32,360 bases of DNA. Source: Zestomonas carbonaria (GTDB taxonomy: Bacteria > Pseudomonadota > Gammaproteobacteria > Pseudomonadales > Pseudomonadaceae). The stretch is from positions 1 to 32,360 of the forward strand of contig NZ_CAJFCI010000100.1 of the NCBI RefSeq assembly GCF_904061905.1, written 5' to 3'. The stretch's first letter is position 1; every line of letters begins with the position of its first letter. Below, piece by piece: positions 25,111 through 32,360 of the stretch. Under the pieces are notes generated by a model. It ran no database searches, had not been told where the DNA came from, and was given only the letters and a program-made list of their open reading frames with translations. A program made the position numbers and the translations under genes.

Positions 25111-25834
25111 TTAACGGCCTGTCGCCGTTAAAGTACTTTCAAAGTAGCGTAGGGCGGTTTTGGTATCTATCTCGCCTTGCGTCAGCATTCTTGATACTAG
25201 CTGTGTTGTTATGCATCCTTTTTCTGTAAGCCAATCAGGGTAGGTCTCCTGCTGTAGTCCAGCGGCAATATTATCTAGTGCCGAGCGGCCTAGGTCAGCG
25301 ATACAATTACCGAACTGTTTTTTGAAGCCTTCTTTTGCAGGTTGATCTCTTCGTAGGTAAGAGTCATAAGTTAATTCGGTCAGAGGTATGGTCGGGGAAA
25401 TTACTTCATGAAATGAGCTGGTGAAGTAATTAGAAGAGGATATAACATGCTGTCCAGTTAGTTCTAGTGATTTCCCTTCATAGATCACGCTTAGGGTTCT
25501 ATTGGTACAGATCGAGTACTCTGGGCCGCAGTAGTTAAAAAATATTTATTATTCCGTTGTTTATTGCAATTCCATTGAACACTTGAATGCCTCCTTTGCT
25601 GGCAATGTTACTGCTGGGAATGAATTCTCTATTTTCAAATTTTTTGCCGCTGGAAAGATTTGCAGATAATCCATAGTACTCTGAGTTCTGTATTGAGAAT
25701 ATTTTTACTTCATCGTTTTTATTGTCGCCATCCAAGTCTCCCTTGATAAAGGCAATGGTCTCGTCTGCCTGGGAATATAATGGTAGAAATAAAAATAATA
25801 TTATCTTAAGTGCTAATAAGTACTTTTGCTTCAT
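25111..25834 (-). pseudogene. Frameshifted copy of the 232-aa exported protein
   Basis: N-terminal part (25535-25834: leader, then FIKGDLDGDNKNDEVKIFSI and FNGIAINNG) and C-terminal part (25111-25488: LTELTYDSYLRRDQPA, ADLGRSALDN, QQETYPDWLTEKGC) are in different frames. Next to the intact copy at 26930-27628 this one lacks 2 bases at about 25528-25536 (ATTTTTTAACTAC against ATTTTCTATAACTAC), creating a TAA. Its C-terminus, ending in ALRYFESTLTATGR, is probably the original one. An AGAGGA ribosome site before 25834 is still present. Confidence 0.8.
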
Positions 25835-25875
25835 TCCATGTCCTCTCGAAGTGGTCTGCTCTTGCTGTGCGGCTT

Positions 25876-26286
25876 TCAGTGTTGCGAGGTTGAGTCCAGA
25901 AAGCTACGCCTGGCATCTGTAAGTCTGGCAGCGCAATGGTTTTTGGTTGTTTCGTAGGCTTGTGTGCCTGGTTCTATAATGAAGACTTCTATTTCGCAGT
26001 CTGAGTCTCTTAGAGTGATCCAGGTGCGTTGCGATTTTTTTATTTTTTCAATGTACTCATCGCCGAGCTTTGGGGCGGGGAGATATTGCTCTCTTATTCT
26101 TGAGATAAGATCTTTGTATGCTTTGTTCAAAACGTGGTTGGCTATTGTGCTTGCGACCTTTGAACATTCAAAAACCTGCTGGCTATTGTTCGGTTTTTCA
26201 CAGTCTTGTGTGGCATAGGATAATCCGGACATGGTTAATAATGATATGAATGCTATGGATTTTAAATTTATTGTGACAGAGTTCAT
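25876..26286 (-). CDS. LprI/DUF1311-type lysozyme inhibitor, 136 aa
   Basis: Signal peptide (about 1-25, LTMSGLSYA) and a complete DUF1311 domain: CEKPNNSQQVFECSKV, LNKAYKDLISRI, then QRTWITLRDSDCEIEV and HCAARLTDARRSFL, with the family's cysteine pattern. Family members act as periplasmic lysozyme inhibitors. A gene for such a protein beside an effector with a GH19 lysozyme-like domain fits an immunity or protective role. Intact, AT-rich, 22 bases after the 175-aa gene, so probably in the same transcript. Confidence 0.8.
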   Translation of the reverse strand: MNSVTINLKSIAFISLLTMSGLSYATQDCEKPNNSQQVFECSKVASTIANHVLNKAYKDLISRIREQYLPAPKLGDEYIEKIKKSQRTWITLRDSDCEIEVFIIEPGTQAYETTKNHCAARLTDARRSFLDSTSQH

Positions 26287-26308
26287 GGTTTTTGTTTTAA
26301 GTTAGGGG

Positions 26309-26836
26309 TTATTCCATATAGGGAGTGTGGTGCCCGACAAATTTTTCTTCTTCTAGGAGGAAACAGAAATTACCGCTGCTAATGACTCGGTAAGCCAAAA
26401 TGTCTCCCTCGATGCATAATTTTTTACTGTCTGTGCTGAAGATTAGTTTTCCTTCTTTCCCCTCAGGGGCTCTATCGCTAGGGGTTCCTGAAAATGCATC
26501 TACGGGAACTGGATATACCACTCCTGAGAGAGAGTCTATGGCAACTATTGATTTTTGATGATACTCTGGTCTTTCGGGTATGGTTATTAATATATAGTGT
26601 TTGTTGAAGTTTGGAGTCTTCTCTTTTATTGCGTTGGCTATTTCTTGAGTGTGCTCAGTGTCACAGAAATTGACTGGACTATACGAAAATGAGCAGCCGT
26701 CGTTGGTTTTGTATTTGATTTTTATGAGGGGAGGGCCGTTCCTATTTTCGAGAGAGCGCTCTTGGGCTTCGCTGAAAATTGAAGTGGTACAAAGAAAAAG
26801 TATAAGCAATAGTAGATTTGGCGTCTTAATAGGCAT
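26309..26836 (-). CDS. Putative periplasmic immunity-type protein, 175 aa
   Basis: Signal peptide (about 1-24: TPNLLLLILFLCTTSIFSEA) and a mature protein with four or five cysteines and short motifs NFNKHYILI, SIVAIDSLSGVVYP and FSTDSKKLCIEG. No named family recognised. The leader and the roughly 100 bases before it are a near copy of the same region at the 157-aa gene, but the mature parts have diverged strongly. It is 93 bases after the 232-aa gene, in the second copy of a segmental duplication. Confidence 0.65.
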   Translation of the reverse strand: MPIKTPNLLLLILFLCTTSIFSEAQERSLENRNGPPLIKIKYKTNDGCSFSYSPVNFCDTEHTQEIANAIKEKTPNFNKHYILITIPERPEYHQKSIVAIDSLSGVVYPVPVDAFSGTPSDRAPEGKEGKLIFSTDSKKLCIEGDILAYRVISSGNFCFLLEEEKFVGHHTPYME

Positions 26837-26929
26837 TTGATGAGTTGTCTCAGATCAGTTCGCCCAATAATTTATCTCAAGCCCCGAAACGACCTGGTTT
26901 TCTAATGGCCTGTCGTCGTTAAAATACTT

Positions 26930-27628
26930 TCAAAGTAGCGTAGGGCGGTTTTTGGTATCTATCTCGCCTTGCGTCAGCATTCCTGATACTAGCTGTGTTG
27001 TTATGCATCCTTTTTCTGTAAGCCAATCAGGATAAGTTTCCTGCTGTAGTGCATCGGCAATATCATCTAGCGCTGAGAGGCCTAGGTCAGCGATGCAATT
27101 ACCGAATTGTCTAGTGAAGTCTTGTTCTGCAGGTTGGTCTCTTTGTAGATAAGACTCATAAGTTAATTCGGTTAGAGGTGTGGCAGGGGAGGTTGCTTCA
27201 TAGAATGAGTTGGTGAAGCCGTTTGAGTAAGAGACAACTTTTTGTCCAATGAAGTCTAGTGACTCTTCTTTATAGGCTACGATTAAGGTTCTATTGGAGC
27301 AGATCGAATACTCTGGTCCACAGTAGTTATAGAAAATATTGACGGCTCCGTTGTTTATTGCAATTCCATTGAACTCTTGGATGTCTCCTTTGCTGACAAG
27401 CTGAGCTCCGGGAATGAAATCTTTATTTTCAAATCTTTTGCCGCTAGAAAGAGTTATAGATAGTCCGTAGTGTTCTGAGTTTTTTATGGAAAAAATTTTT
27501 ATTTCATCATTTTTCTTATCGCTATCTAAGTCTCCTCTAATAAAGGTAATGGTCTCGCTTGCATGAGCATGTGGGGATAGAAATAGAAAGGTGGCTATTT
27601 TAAATGCCAAGAAATATTTTTTCATCAT
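26930..27628 (-). CDS. Putative exported immunity-type protein, 232 aa, altered C-terminus
   Basis: Leader MMKKYFLAFKIATFLFLSPHAHA, then an FG-GAP-like stretch (FIRGDLDSDKKNDEIKIFSI), CGPEYSICSNRTL, LTELTYESYLQRDQPA and QQETYPDWLTEKGC. Function unknown. I start at 27628 by alignment with the copy at 25834; the frame is open to 27718 but that part is effector debris. A fifth T in a T run near 26952 shifts the frame, so the last residues read NRPTLL and not the TALRYFES form of copy one. Most of the protein is intact and probably functional. Confidence 0.7.
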   Translation of the reverse strand: MMKKYFLAFKIATFLFLSPHAHASETITFIRGDLDSDKKNDEIKIFSIKNSEHYGLSITLSSGKRFENKDFIPGAQLVSKGDIQEFNGIAINNGAVNIFYNYCGPEYSICSNRTLIVAYKEESLDFIGQKVVSYSNGFTNSFYEATSPATPLTELTYESYLQRDQPAEQDFTRQFGNCIADLGLSALDDIADALQQETYPDWLTEKGCITTQLVSGMLTQGEIDTKNRPTLL

Positions 27629-27670
27629 CCCATATTCTCTTGAAGTGGAGTCTTCTTTTTTGAAGGCTCT

Positions 27671-27730
27671 TTCGCATTGGCGCCGGTATTCGGCCTGGGC
27701 CGCCTGGAAGTCTTGCACGGCCCGTACCTG
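27671..27730 (-). other. 60-bp fragment of effector 5' coding region
   Basis: Matches 31191-31250 inside the effector gene at 58 of 60 bases. On the minus strand it codes for QDFQAAQAEYRRQCE, the same peptide as in the effector. It stands out as GC-rich in AT-rich surroundings and has no ribosome site. It sits just before the 232-aa gene and in the same frame, so it is a recombination scar left by an earlier effector copy. Confidence 0.88.
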
Positions 27731-27770
27731 TCAGTGGTGGGGAGCTCTTTTTCTCCCGGCTGCTCGTGGA

Positions 27771-28043
27771 GAATTCCGAACGAAGCTTTTGCTTCAGTTC
27801 GAGGCCAGTTATTCCTTTATAGTACATTCGAGCCCCTCTTTCTTCGACTTTTACTTCCCAGTCGCACTGTAAGAATAGGGTTTCGTATAGTTCTGGATGG
27901 TTATTTTTAAAATCTGGAACCTGAGTGGGGAACTCACCGTAACCTTGGCTGTTAATGGTTTTTTGCATTGCGCCGACGGTCAAAGCCTCACTATCGTAAG
28001 CTTGAACTGCATCTATTGATGTATTCGGTTTGATATCTGGCAT
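27771..28043 (-). pseudogene. Orphan toxin-domain fragment
   Basis: About 80-90 codons with no stop, coding for SEALTVGAMQKTINSQGYGE, FPTQVPDFKNNHPELYETLF and GARMYYKGITGLELK. From memory such sequence resembles parts of cell-wall-degrading effectors, but I cannot name the family. It has no leader and no ribosome site, begins inside the end of a truncated small gene and breaks off before the 60-bp effector scar. Likely the remains of a displaced toxin C-terminus. Confidence 0.55.
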
Positions 28044-28338
28044 AGTGATTGTGGAAGAAACTTTCTTTGTTTTCTTGCAGGTAAATCAGTTCCGCATCAT
28101 CTATTGGTCCGTAGACATATTTCCTATCAGTAATTGTCGTGTTGTATTGTCCGCCGCAAAGAGATAAGTGCTTCTTGTTTGACGTCTGGCATGTGAAGTG
28201 AATTTTCTCATCCGGGGAGCAGTGACTGAGTGCCGGCTGTGCAATAGCCTTTGCCGGCATTGTATTTAAGCCAAGGAGTGCAAGTAATATAAAGCATGTT
28301 GGGTGGCACTTGCGGATATCTCTTTTTGTATTTTTCAT
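27991..28338 (-). pseudogene. Truncated exported immunity-type protein, 115 aa
   Basis: Leader (about 1-33, ILLALLGLNTMPAKAIA), then CSPDEKIHFTCQ, HLSLCGGQYN, YVYGPIDDAELIYL and ARYQTEYIN. It resembles the first half of the 185-aa protein at 22081-22638. Family-like sequence ends near residue 108, where the reading runs into the toxin fragment in another frame and stops after NRCSSSLR. Probably cut short by the same rearrangement. Confidence 0.6.
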
Positions 28339-28403
28339 ATCTAAAGTGCTACCGATATTTTAATGCTTGGCTATAGGCGTGCTGGAAGACGGCTAACATT
28401 GAG

Positions 28404-29219
28404 CTAGTAATTGCCACATACCTTCAGGTCAGAGCAGTGCACCCATTTCTGAATAGCTGTCTTTTGCGGGTGGTTGTAACGGACCAAATACCACCCGTTA
28501 CCTTCGTCGCTATAATCAACAAGCTGCACGGAGTCCCCTTTTATTAGATACATTTTTGTCGGGGAACTATCGCTCGGCTCGTTGAATAGAATGGACTTGT
28601 CGACAGAGACCACTGATGATAATTGCGTTCTGTCAAAGTACGATTCTTTGTCGTTTACCACCATTTTTTCTATTGGTTTTTTGTCTTGATAAATGGTCCT
28701 GAAAACTTGTCCGCAACCTAAACATCTATCCTTGCCAATCAGGATAAGTTGCCCATCCTCTCTCCGGTAGACCTCTTCATACCAAGTGGCACCATCCCTG
28801 TGCTTGCTGAAAACATACTCTCCAAATGTTGTGTAGTTACATATCGTTTTCTCTGTTGGGCTGATTGCCTTAAGTGAGTTCGTGTCGCTTTCATATTTAT
28901 AGAAGGTCGAGCATCTGTTTACTCCATGGGCGGTCGCTACGATTTCTGGAGTGTTATTTCTGTCTATGTCGTCTATTGTTATCTCATGATCCTCTTCATA
29001 TTGCTCTGTTAGCTCCTTTGGTAGGTTTATTGTTTTGCATTTTTCTTTAATACAGCTCTCTATTTTAAGTTCGTTTGAGCGTTCTGTGATTTTTAGGTTG
29101 TAATGAGGTAGTGTTTCAGAGGCGGATAATGGAGGGGGGGATGTTAGTAGCAACAGGCTTGGTAAAGTTGCTGTGGTTAAGAACATTTGGTTTGTCTTGA
29201 ATTTTTTTAGAGCAGTCAT
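28404..29219 (-). CDS. Candidate cognate immunity protein of the GH19 effector, 271 aa
   Basis: The ATG (29219) overlaps the effector stop (ATGA), the arrangement expected for a translationally coupled immunity gene. Leader about 1-33 (LPSLLLLTSPPPLSA), N-terminal domain with ITIDDIDRNNTPEIVATAHG and NRCSTFYKY, a central part with CLGCGQVF, and a C-terminal SH3-like region (YLIKGDSVQLVDYSDEG, WYLVRYN, KWVHCSDL). An ATG four codons earlier (29231) is possible. Export fits protection against a periplasmic peptidoglycan hydrolase. Role inferred from position; a truncated paralogue lies at 24182-24517. Confidence 0.75.
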   Translation of the reverse strand: MTALKKFKTNQMFLTTATLPSLLLLTSPPPLSASETLPHYNLKITERSNELKIESCIKEKCKTINLPKELTEQYEEDHEITIDDIDRNNTPEIVATAHGVNRCSTFYKYESDTNSLKAISPTEKTICNYTTFGEYVFSKHRDGATWYEEVYRREDGQLILIGKDRCLGCGQVFRTIYQDKKPIEKMVVNDKESYFDRTQLSSVVSVDKSILFNEPSDSSPTKMYLIKGDSVQLVDYSDEGNGWYLVRYNHPQKTAIQKWVHCSDLKVCGNY

Positions 29220-31930
29220 TTTAAGTTCCATTTTTGTTTGATCTTTGAGAATAATAGCTCTCTTTCTCTCAGTCCTCTGTTGCCACCATTTACTGCTAGT
29301 GTGATGAGGCCGACATTTTCTTTTTCCGCATCAACTAGTTTGTTGATATCGCCTTTTGCATTGTGTTTTTTGTATATGGCGCCATTGTGTCTCCAGTACC
29401 AGCAAGAAGCGTCTATGCTGTTGTACATGTTTGAGGCTATAAGTTCAGGGCTTGAAACGAAGTCAATGCCTCTATGCTCCGAGTAACGTTTGTAGTTGTT
29501 TTTCCAAGTTAGTTGGATTAGACCTTTTCCTTTAAATTTTGGGCCATCTCCCATTTCGGTGTTTCCGTTCTTTATGGCGTCAGGATGGACTCCAGGATTG
29601 TACTGGTTGCCAGAGGCGAACTCTATTGTTGACTCGAAGTGCGCGCTTTCATGGAAGCACTGTGAAAGGAAGTGGGCTTTTTGGTCGCAACTGCTTATGG
29701 AGTAGCGTTCCAGTGCGAGGTTGAGTAGTTCGACAAACTTACCTTTGTTGAACTTGTAAACATCCGGGTAGTTGTCTTTGTAATTTTCTTCAAACCGCTT
29801 CCCACCGCCTTTTCCAGTGAACCAATCACCTGTTTTTCCTAGCACCTCTTCTAGAAACTCAACTGTTATTTCACAGCAGCTATCTTTTTGGAAGCACCCC
29901 GCCAACCCCACCGGATGAAAGTGATACACCCTGGCATCCTGTGGCAACCCCACTTGCAGAGCGACTTCCGTCCACCATTGCAGTTTGGACACCCGTGGCT
30001 TTTCCGCTTCCAGGTTGCGTTGGGCGAGGGGGCCGAGCAGGGCGGCGACTTTGTCGAGCATGCCGTATTTGCTTTCCCAGGAGGGGACGTGCCATTCGCT
30101 CTCGTGGTAGGCGATCACGCCGCCGAGCAGGGGCGCCAGCAGTTGGTCGCGCAGGGCGTTGTCCAGTTCGGTTTCGTCCAGCTTGCCGTCCTTGTTGGTG
30201 TCCAGCCAGCCGCGTAGCCGTTTGACGAATTCGCTTTCCTTCGGCCGTGGACCGCCGCGCAGGTAGTTGACGAATTCGTTCGCGTCTTCCCACCAGCTAC
30301 CGCCGGGCGGGCTGGTGGCGTCGAGGACCTGGAATCCGCGCCAGCGCCAGGGGCTGCAACGGCGGCCGGTTTCTTCCACCCAGCCGGTGGCGGTGGTGCC
30401 CGGCCCCGTGCGGGCCTTGACCTGTCGCCAGGCTTTGCCGGCTTCGTCCTTGTGGGATTTCAGGCCGCTCAATGGCAGGGTCTGTGGGCCCTGGAGGGTG
30501 GCGATCACCTCGCCGTCGGCCTTGGGCTCGCCGCGCAGTTCGTCGCCGGTGTTCAAGGCCAGCAGGTTGTGTTGGTTTTCCGGCAGGTGCCTTTCCCATT
30601 GCCGGCAGGCATCGATGAAGCGGGGGACGTCGTCGGCGCTGAACACTTCGAGGTGCAGGAGCGGGCTCGATGCGGTCCGGTTAGCCGCCAGCGGCGCGTG
30701 CCAGGCGGTATCTTCGCCGAGGTGGCCGAGCAGGGCGCCGGCGGCCACGGGGATCGGTTCCCGGGGGCAGATGATGCGGTCATAGCCTTCCGGTTCGCGC
30801 TCTTCTTCCAGTTCTTTCAGGAACACCCAGCCGTTCGGGGCTTCGGTCGAGACCTGGGCGTTCGCTTGCAGGGGCGCGATATTGCCCTCGACGATCCGGC
30901 TGATACGCCCCCATTTCCGGTCGGATGAGTGTTCGTCTACCTCGATGCAGGAGCCGCGTGTCAGCAGGCCCAGCTTTTCGCCCTTGGGCTGTTGGCGGAT
31001 GTTCAGGCCGACGAGGCGCGGGGTGTATGCGGTCAGGTCCCGGGACTTGGCGCCGGCACGGTAGCGAAGCTTGTTCCACCAGACCGGACGTGGGCGTTCG
31101 GGGTAGGTAGCGTAGCTGGCGCCATCGGCCAGGTGCATGTACAGGCTGTAGAAGGTCAGCGTGGGGCGGGCAACGGCAGCTTCGCATTGGCGCCGGTATT
31201 CGGCCTGGGCCGCCTGGAAGTCTTGCATGGCCCGTACTTGCCCCGGGTCGGGTGTGCAGGGCACGGTGACTTTTCCATACACCGTCTGCCCCGTCAGGGA
31301 GGCCAGTTTCAGGCCAAACCCCGAGGGGTTGCTGTCCAGGGCGTTGACCGGCAGCCAGGCATTGGCGACGGGGCCGTTCAGCCAGCGGGTTTGCTCCGGT
31401 GGCATGCCGGCGACCCGGACCCAGCCATCGCGTTCCTCCGCCATGGCGACCTCGGTGCCCAGGGGCAGCCAGCCGACCGAGGGGCCGCCGGGGCGCGCGG
31501 CCAGGCGGGCGCCATAGCGGGTGATGGTTGGCGCCTCGGAGGGTGGCGGTGTGACGGGCGGAGCCGGTGGTTGCAGGCGATGGCGTACCAGCACGAAGCC
31601 GGTGGAGTAGGGGCGCAGTGCCGGGCCTTGCGGGGGCTGGGAGCTTTTTTCGGTGGCTGGGGTGGCGTCCGGGTACTGGCTGTCGAGGCGGTAGGCCACG
31701 ATCTCGCCGTCAGCCAGGCAGCGCACGCCGTCGCCTTGGTCGAAGGCGTTCGCCGTCGCGGCGCTGAAGTGGATGCCGCCATGGAACAGGCCATTGGTGC
31801 CCAGGGGGTAGTGGCCGCCGTTGGCCAGGGCGAGGCCGGCGTAGGCCGGCATCGGGTCGGTGAAGGCCTTCCCTTCCTTGTTCTTGAAGGGGTGGCCGAT
31901 GCGGGATGTCGGCTTGAGGGTATCCATCAT
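29216..31930 (-). CDS. T6SS VgrG-linked effector with M23-like region and GH19 domain
   Basis: 904 residues from ATG 31930, which follows GGAGG by 12 bases; 25 bases after vgrG. No signal peptide. An M23/LytM-like region (about 10-450) is split by insertions: FHGGIHFS, YSLYMHLADG and LLHLEVF. Compared with HxxxD and HxH, the Asp is His and the first His is Leu, so it may be inactive or use other ligands. SH3-like stretches occur near 145-210 and 310-400. An EF-hand-like loop (DTNKDGKLDETEL) lies near 575-587. A GH19 lysozyme/chitinase domain (about 725-904) has the catalytic Glu in FHESAHFE near 757 and GLIQLTWKNNY. The GH19 part is AT-rich, the rest GC-rich. Confidence 0.85.
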   Translation of the reverse strand: MMDTLKPTSRIGHPFKNKEGKAFTDPMPAYAGLALANGGHYPLGTNGLFHGGIHFSAATANAFDQGDGVRCLADGEIVAYRLDSQYPDATPATEKSSQPPQGPALRPYSTGFVLVRHRLQPPAPPVTPPPSEAPTITRYGARLAARPGGPSVGWLPLGTEVAMAEERDGWVRVAGMPPEQTRWLNGPVANAWLPVNALDSNPSGFGLKLASLTGQTVYGKVTVPCTPDPGQVRAMQDFQAAQAEYRRQCEAAVARPTLTFYSLYMHLADGASYATYPERPRPVWWNKLRYRAGAKSRDLTAYTPRLVGLNIRQQPKGEKLGLLTRGSCIEVDEHSSDRKWGRISRIVEGNIAPLQANAQVSTEAPNGWVFLKELEEEREPEGYDRIICPREPIPVAAGALLGHLGEDTAWHAPLAANRTASSPLLHLEVFSADDVPRFIDACRQWERHLPENQHNLLALNTGDELRGEPKADGEVIATLQGPQTLPLSGLKSHKDEAGKAWRQVKARTGPGTTATGWVEETGRRCSPWRWRGFQVLDATSPPGGSWWEDANEFVNYLRGGPRPKESEFVKRLRGWLDTNKDGKLDETELDNALRDQLLAPLLGGVIAYHESEWHVPSWESKYGMLDKVAALLGPLAQRNLEAEKPRVSKLQWWTEVALQVGLPQDARVYHFHPVGLAGCFQKDSCCEITVEFLEEVLGKTGDWFTGKGGGKRFEENYKDNYPDVYKFNKGKFVELLNLALERYSISSCDQKAHFLSQCFHESAHFESTIEFASGNQYNPGVHPDAIKNGNTEMGDGPKFKGKGLIQLTWKNNYKRYSEHRGIDFVSSPELIASNMYNSIDASCWYWRHNGAIYKKHNAKGDINKLVDAEKENVGLITLAVNGGNRGLRERELLFSKIKQKWNLK

Positions 31931-31955
31931 GGTTGAAACCTGCCTCCTTGTGGTT

Positions 31956-32360
31956 TCAGTGGGTGAAGCGCCAGGACCATGATTGTTCGCCTGGTTTGCC
32001 CTCGTTCGGCTCGCCACCGGACGACAGTGGGTTGCCGCTTCCGCTGCCGGTCAGGTCGAGCTTGCCCTTGAAGCGAAGCGCCACGCCATCGATGGCGATG
32101 CCGGCGTCGTTCAAGGTGATGGTGCCGCCGGGGCCTTCCAGCACGGCGCTCTCGCCTACCTCCAGGCGGTAGACGGTGGTCTTGCGCTCGATGCTCTGCC
32201 CGGCCTCGAGCTGGTGATGGCCCTGCACGTGGTGCTCGACGTGCCCGCCGGTCTCGATGAGGTGGCTGGCGGTGGTCTTGTCGTAGCGGTCGTTGCCGAC
32301 TTCCTCAGTGCGGTCCTTGCCGATGCGGATCAGCCGGTTGCGCTCGACGTTCAGGCTGTC
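31956..32360 (-). CDS. vgrG: VgrG spike protein, C-terminal part (cut by window edge)
   Basis: 135 codons open to the window edge. The visible part reads LNVERNRLIRIGKDRTEEVG and later TTVYRLEVGESAVLEGPGG and ITLNDAGIAIDGVAL, the repetitive beta-helix of the gp5/VgrG needle and its DUF2345-like tail. VgrG tips the T6SS tube and carries effectors; the gene right after it is its likely cargo. A flexible Gly/Ser/Pro tail (GSGSGNPLSSGGEPNEG) ends the protein. GC-rich like the chromosome. Confidence 0.9.
   Translation of the reverse strand, partial: DSLNVERNRLIRIGKDRTEEVGNDRYDKTTASHLIETGGHVEHHVQGHHQLEAGQSIERKTTVYRLEVGESAVLEGPGGTITLNDAGIAIDGVALRFKGKLDLTGSGSGNPLSSGGEPNEGKPGEQSWSWRFTH

Larger units (their letters stand above)
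25030..27630. repeat. Segmental duplication of about 800 bp (two copies)
   Basis: Copy one is about 25030-25834 and copy two about 26825-27628. Each holds the leader codons of a small exported protein, a shared non-coding stretch (CTCGCCCAATAATTTATCTC in copy one) and the 232-aa gene. Coding and non-coding parts are both conserved, so this is a DNA duplication and not just a protein family. The LprI-like gene at 25876-26286 and the 175-aa gene lie between copies. Confidence 0.8.

Noticed and set aside
27600..28043. A 147-codon minus-strand gene
   Set aside because: Only about the first 90 codons look protein-like; the rest reads the effector scar and the next gene's start in a wrong frame.
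1..32360. tRNA genes, insertion sequences or integrases explaining the AT-rich island
   Set aside because: I found no tRNA-like cloverleaf, transposase or integrase in the window; the island may have come by homologous recombination at the vgrG side.

Overview
The window looks like a chromosome segment of a GC-rich Pseudomonas of the P. aeruginosa group. The gene order narXL / narK1K2GHJI / PpiC-type isomerase / moaA, and the block moaD-moaB-moeA-ubiU-ubiV-ubiT, follow what I remember of P. aeruginosa. A carbonic anhydrase and a Dnr-type regulator in between suggest a different species. The species call is inference.

Bases 1-22062 form an anaerobic respiration (denitrification) block. The left part (309-4923, plus strand) makes molybdenum cofactor (moaD, moaB, moeA) and then, from its own ANR/DNR box, the oxygen-independent ubiquinone proteins UbiU, UbiV and UbiT. 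Next come a minus-strand pair (a Dnr-like CRP/FNR regulator and a cysteine-rich DGC-type protein), a divergent beta-carbonic anhydrase with its own FNR-like box, and the minus-strand narXL sensor/regulator pair. A 237-bp intergenic region with recognisable IHF, NarL and ANR sites separates narX from the divergent operon narK1-narK2-narG-narH-narJ-narI. A cytoplasmic parvulin with a Cys/Gly-rich N-terminus and moaA follow. The genes fit one job: import nitrate, reduce it with a quinol-dependent Mo enzyme, build its cofactor and quinone without oxygen, and sense nitrate and anoxia. Intergenic gaps are filled with REP-like hairpins and 'CCCTCTCCC' repeats, including an exact 136-bp tandem array before moaA.

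Bases 22081-32360 (all minus strand) are a type VI secretion effector locus. It opens at the right edge with the 3' end of vgrG and a 904-residue effector (degenerate M23-like region, SH3-like region, EF-hand-like loop, C-terminal GH19 lysozyme/chitinase-like domain). The vgrG and the first two thirds of the effector are GC-rich like the chromosome. The GH19 domain and everything downstream is visibly AT-rich. Behind the effector is a train of small, mostly signal-peptide-bearing genes: one immunity candidate overlapping the effector stop, two LprI/DUF1311 lysozyme-inhibitor-like genes, and members of at least four other families, several duplicated, truncated or frameshifted. Fragments of an effector 5' part and of another toxin domain lie among them. 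I read this as a polymorphic-toxin locus whose C-terminal toxin module has been replaced over time, leaving an archive of orphan immunity genes and toxin debris.
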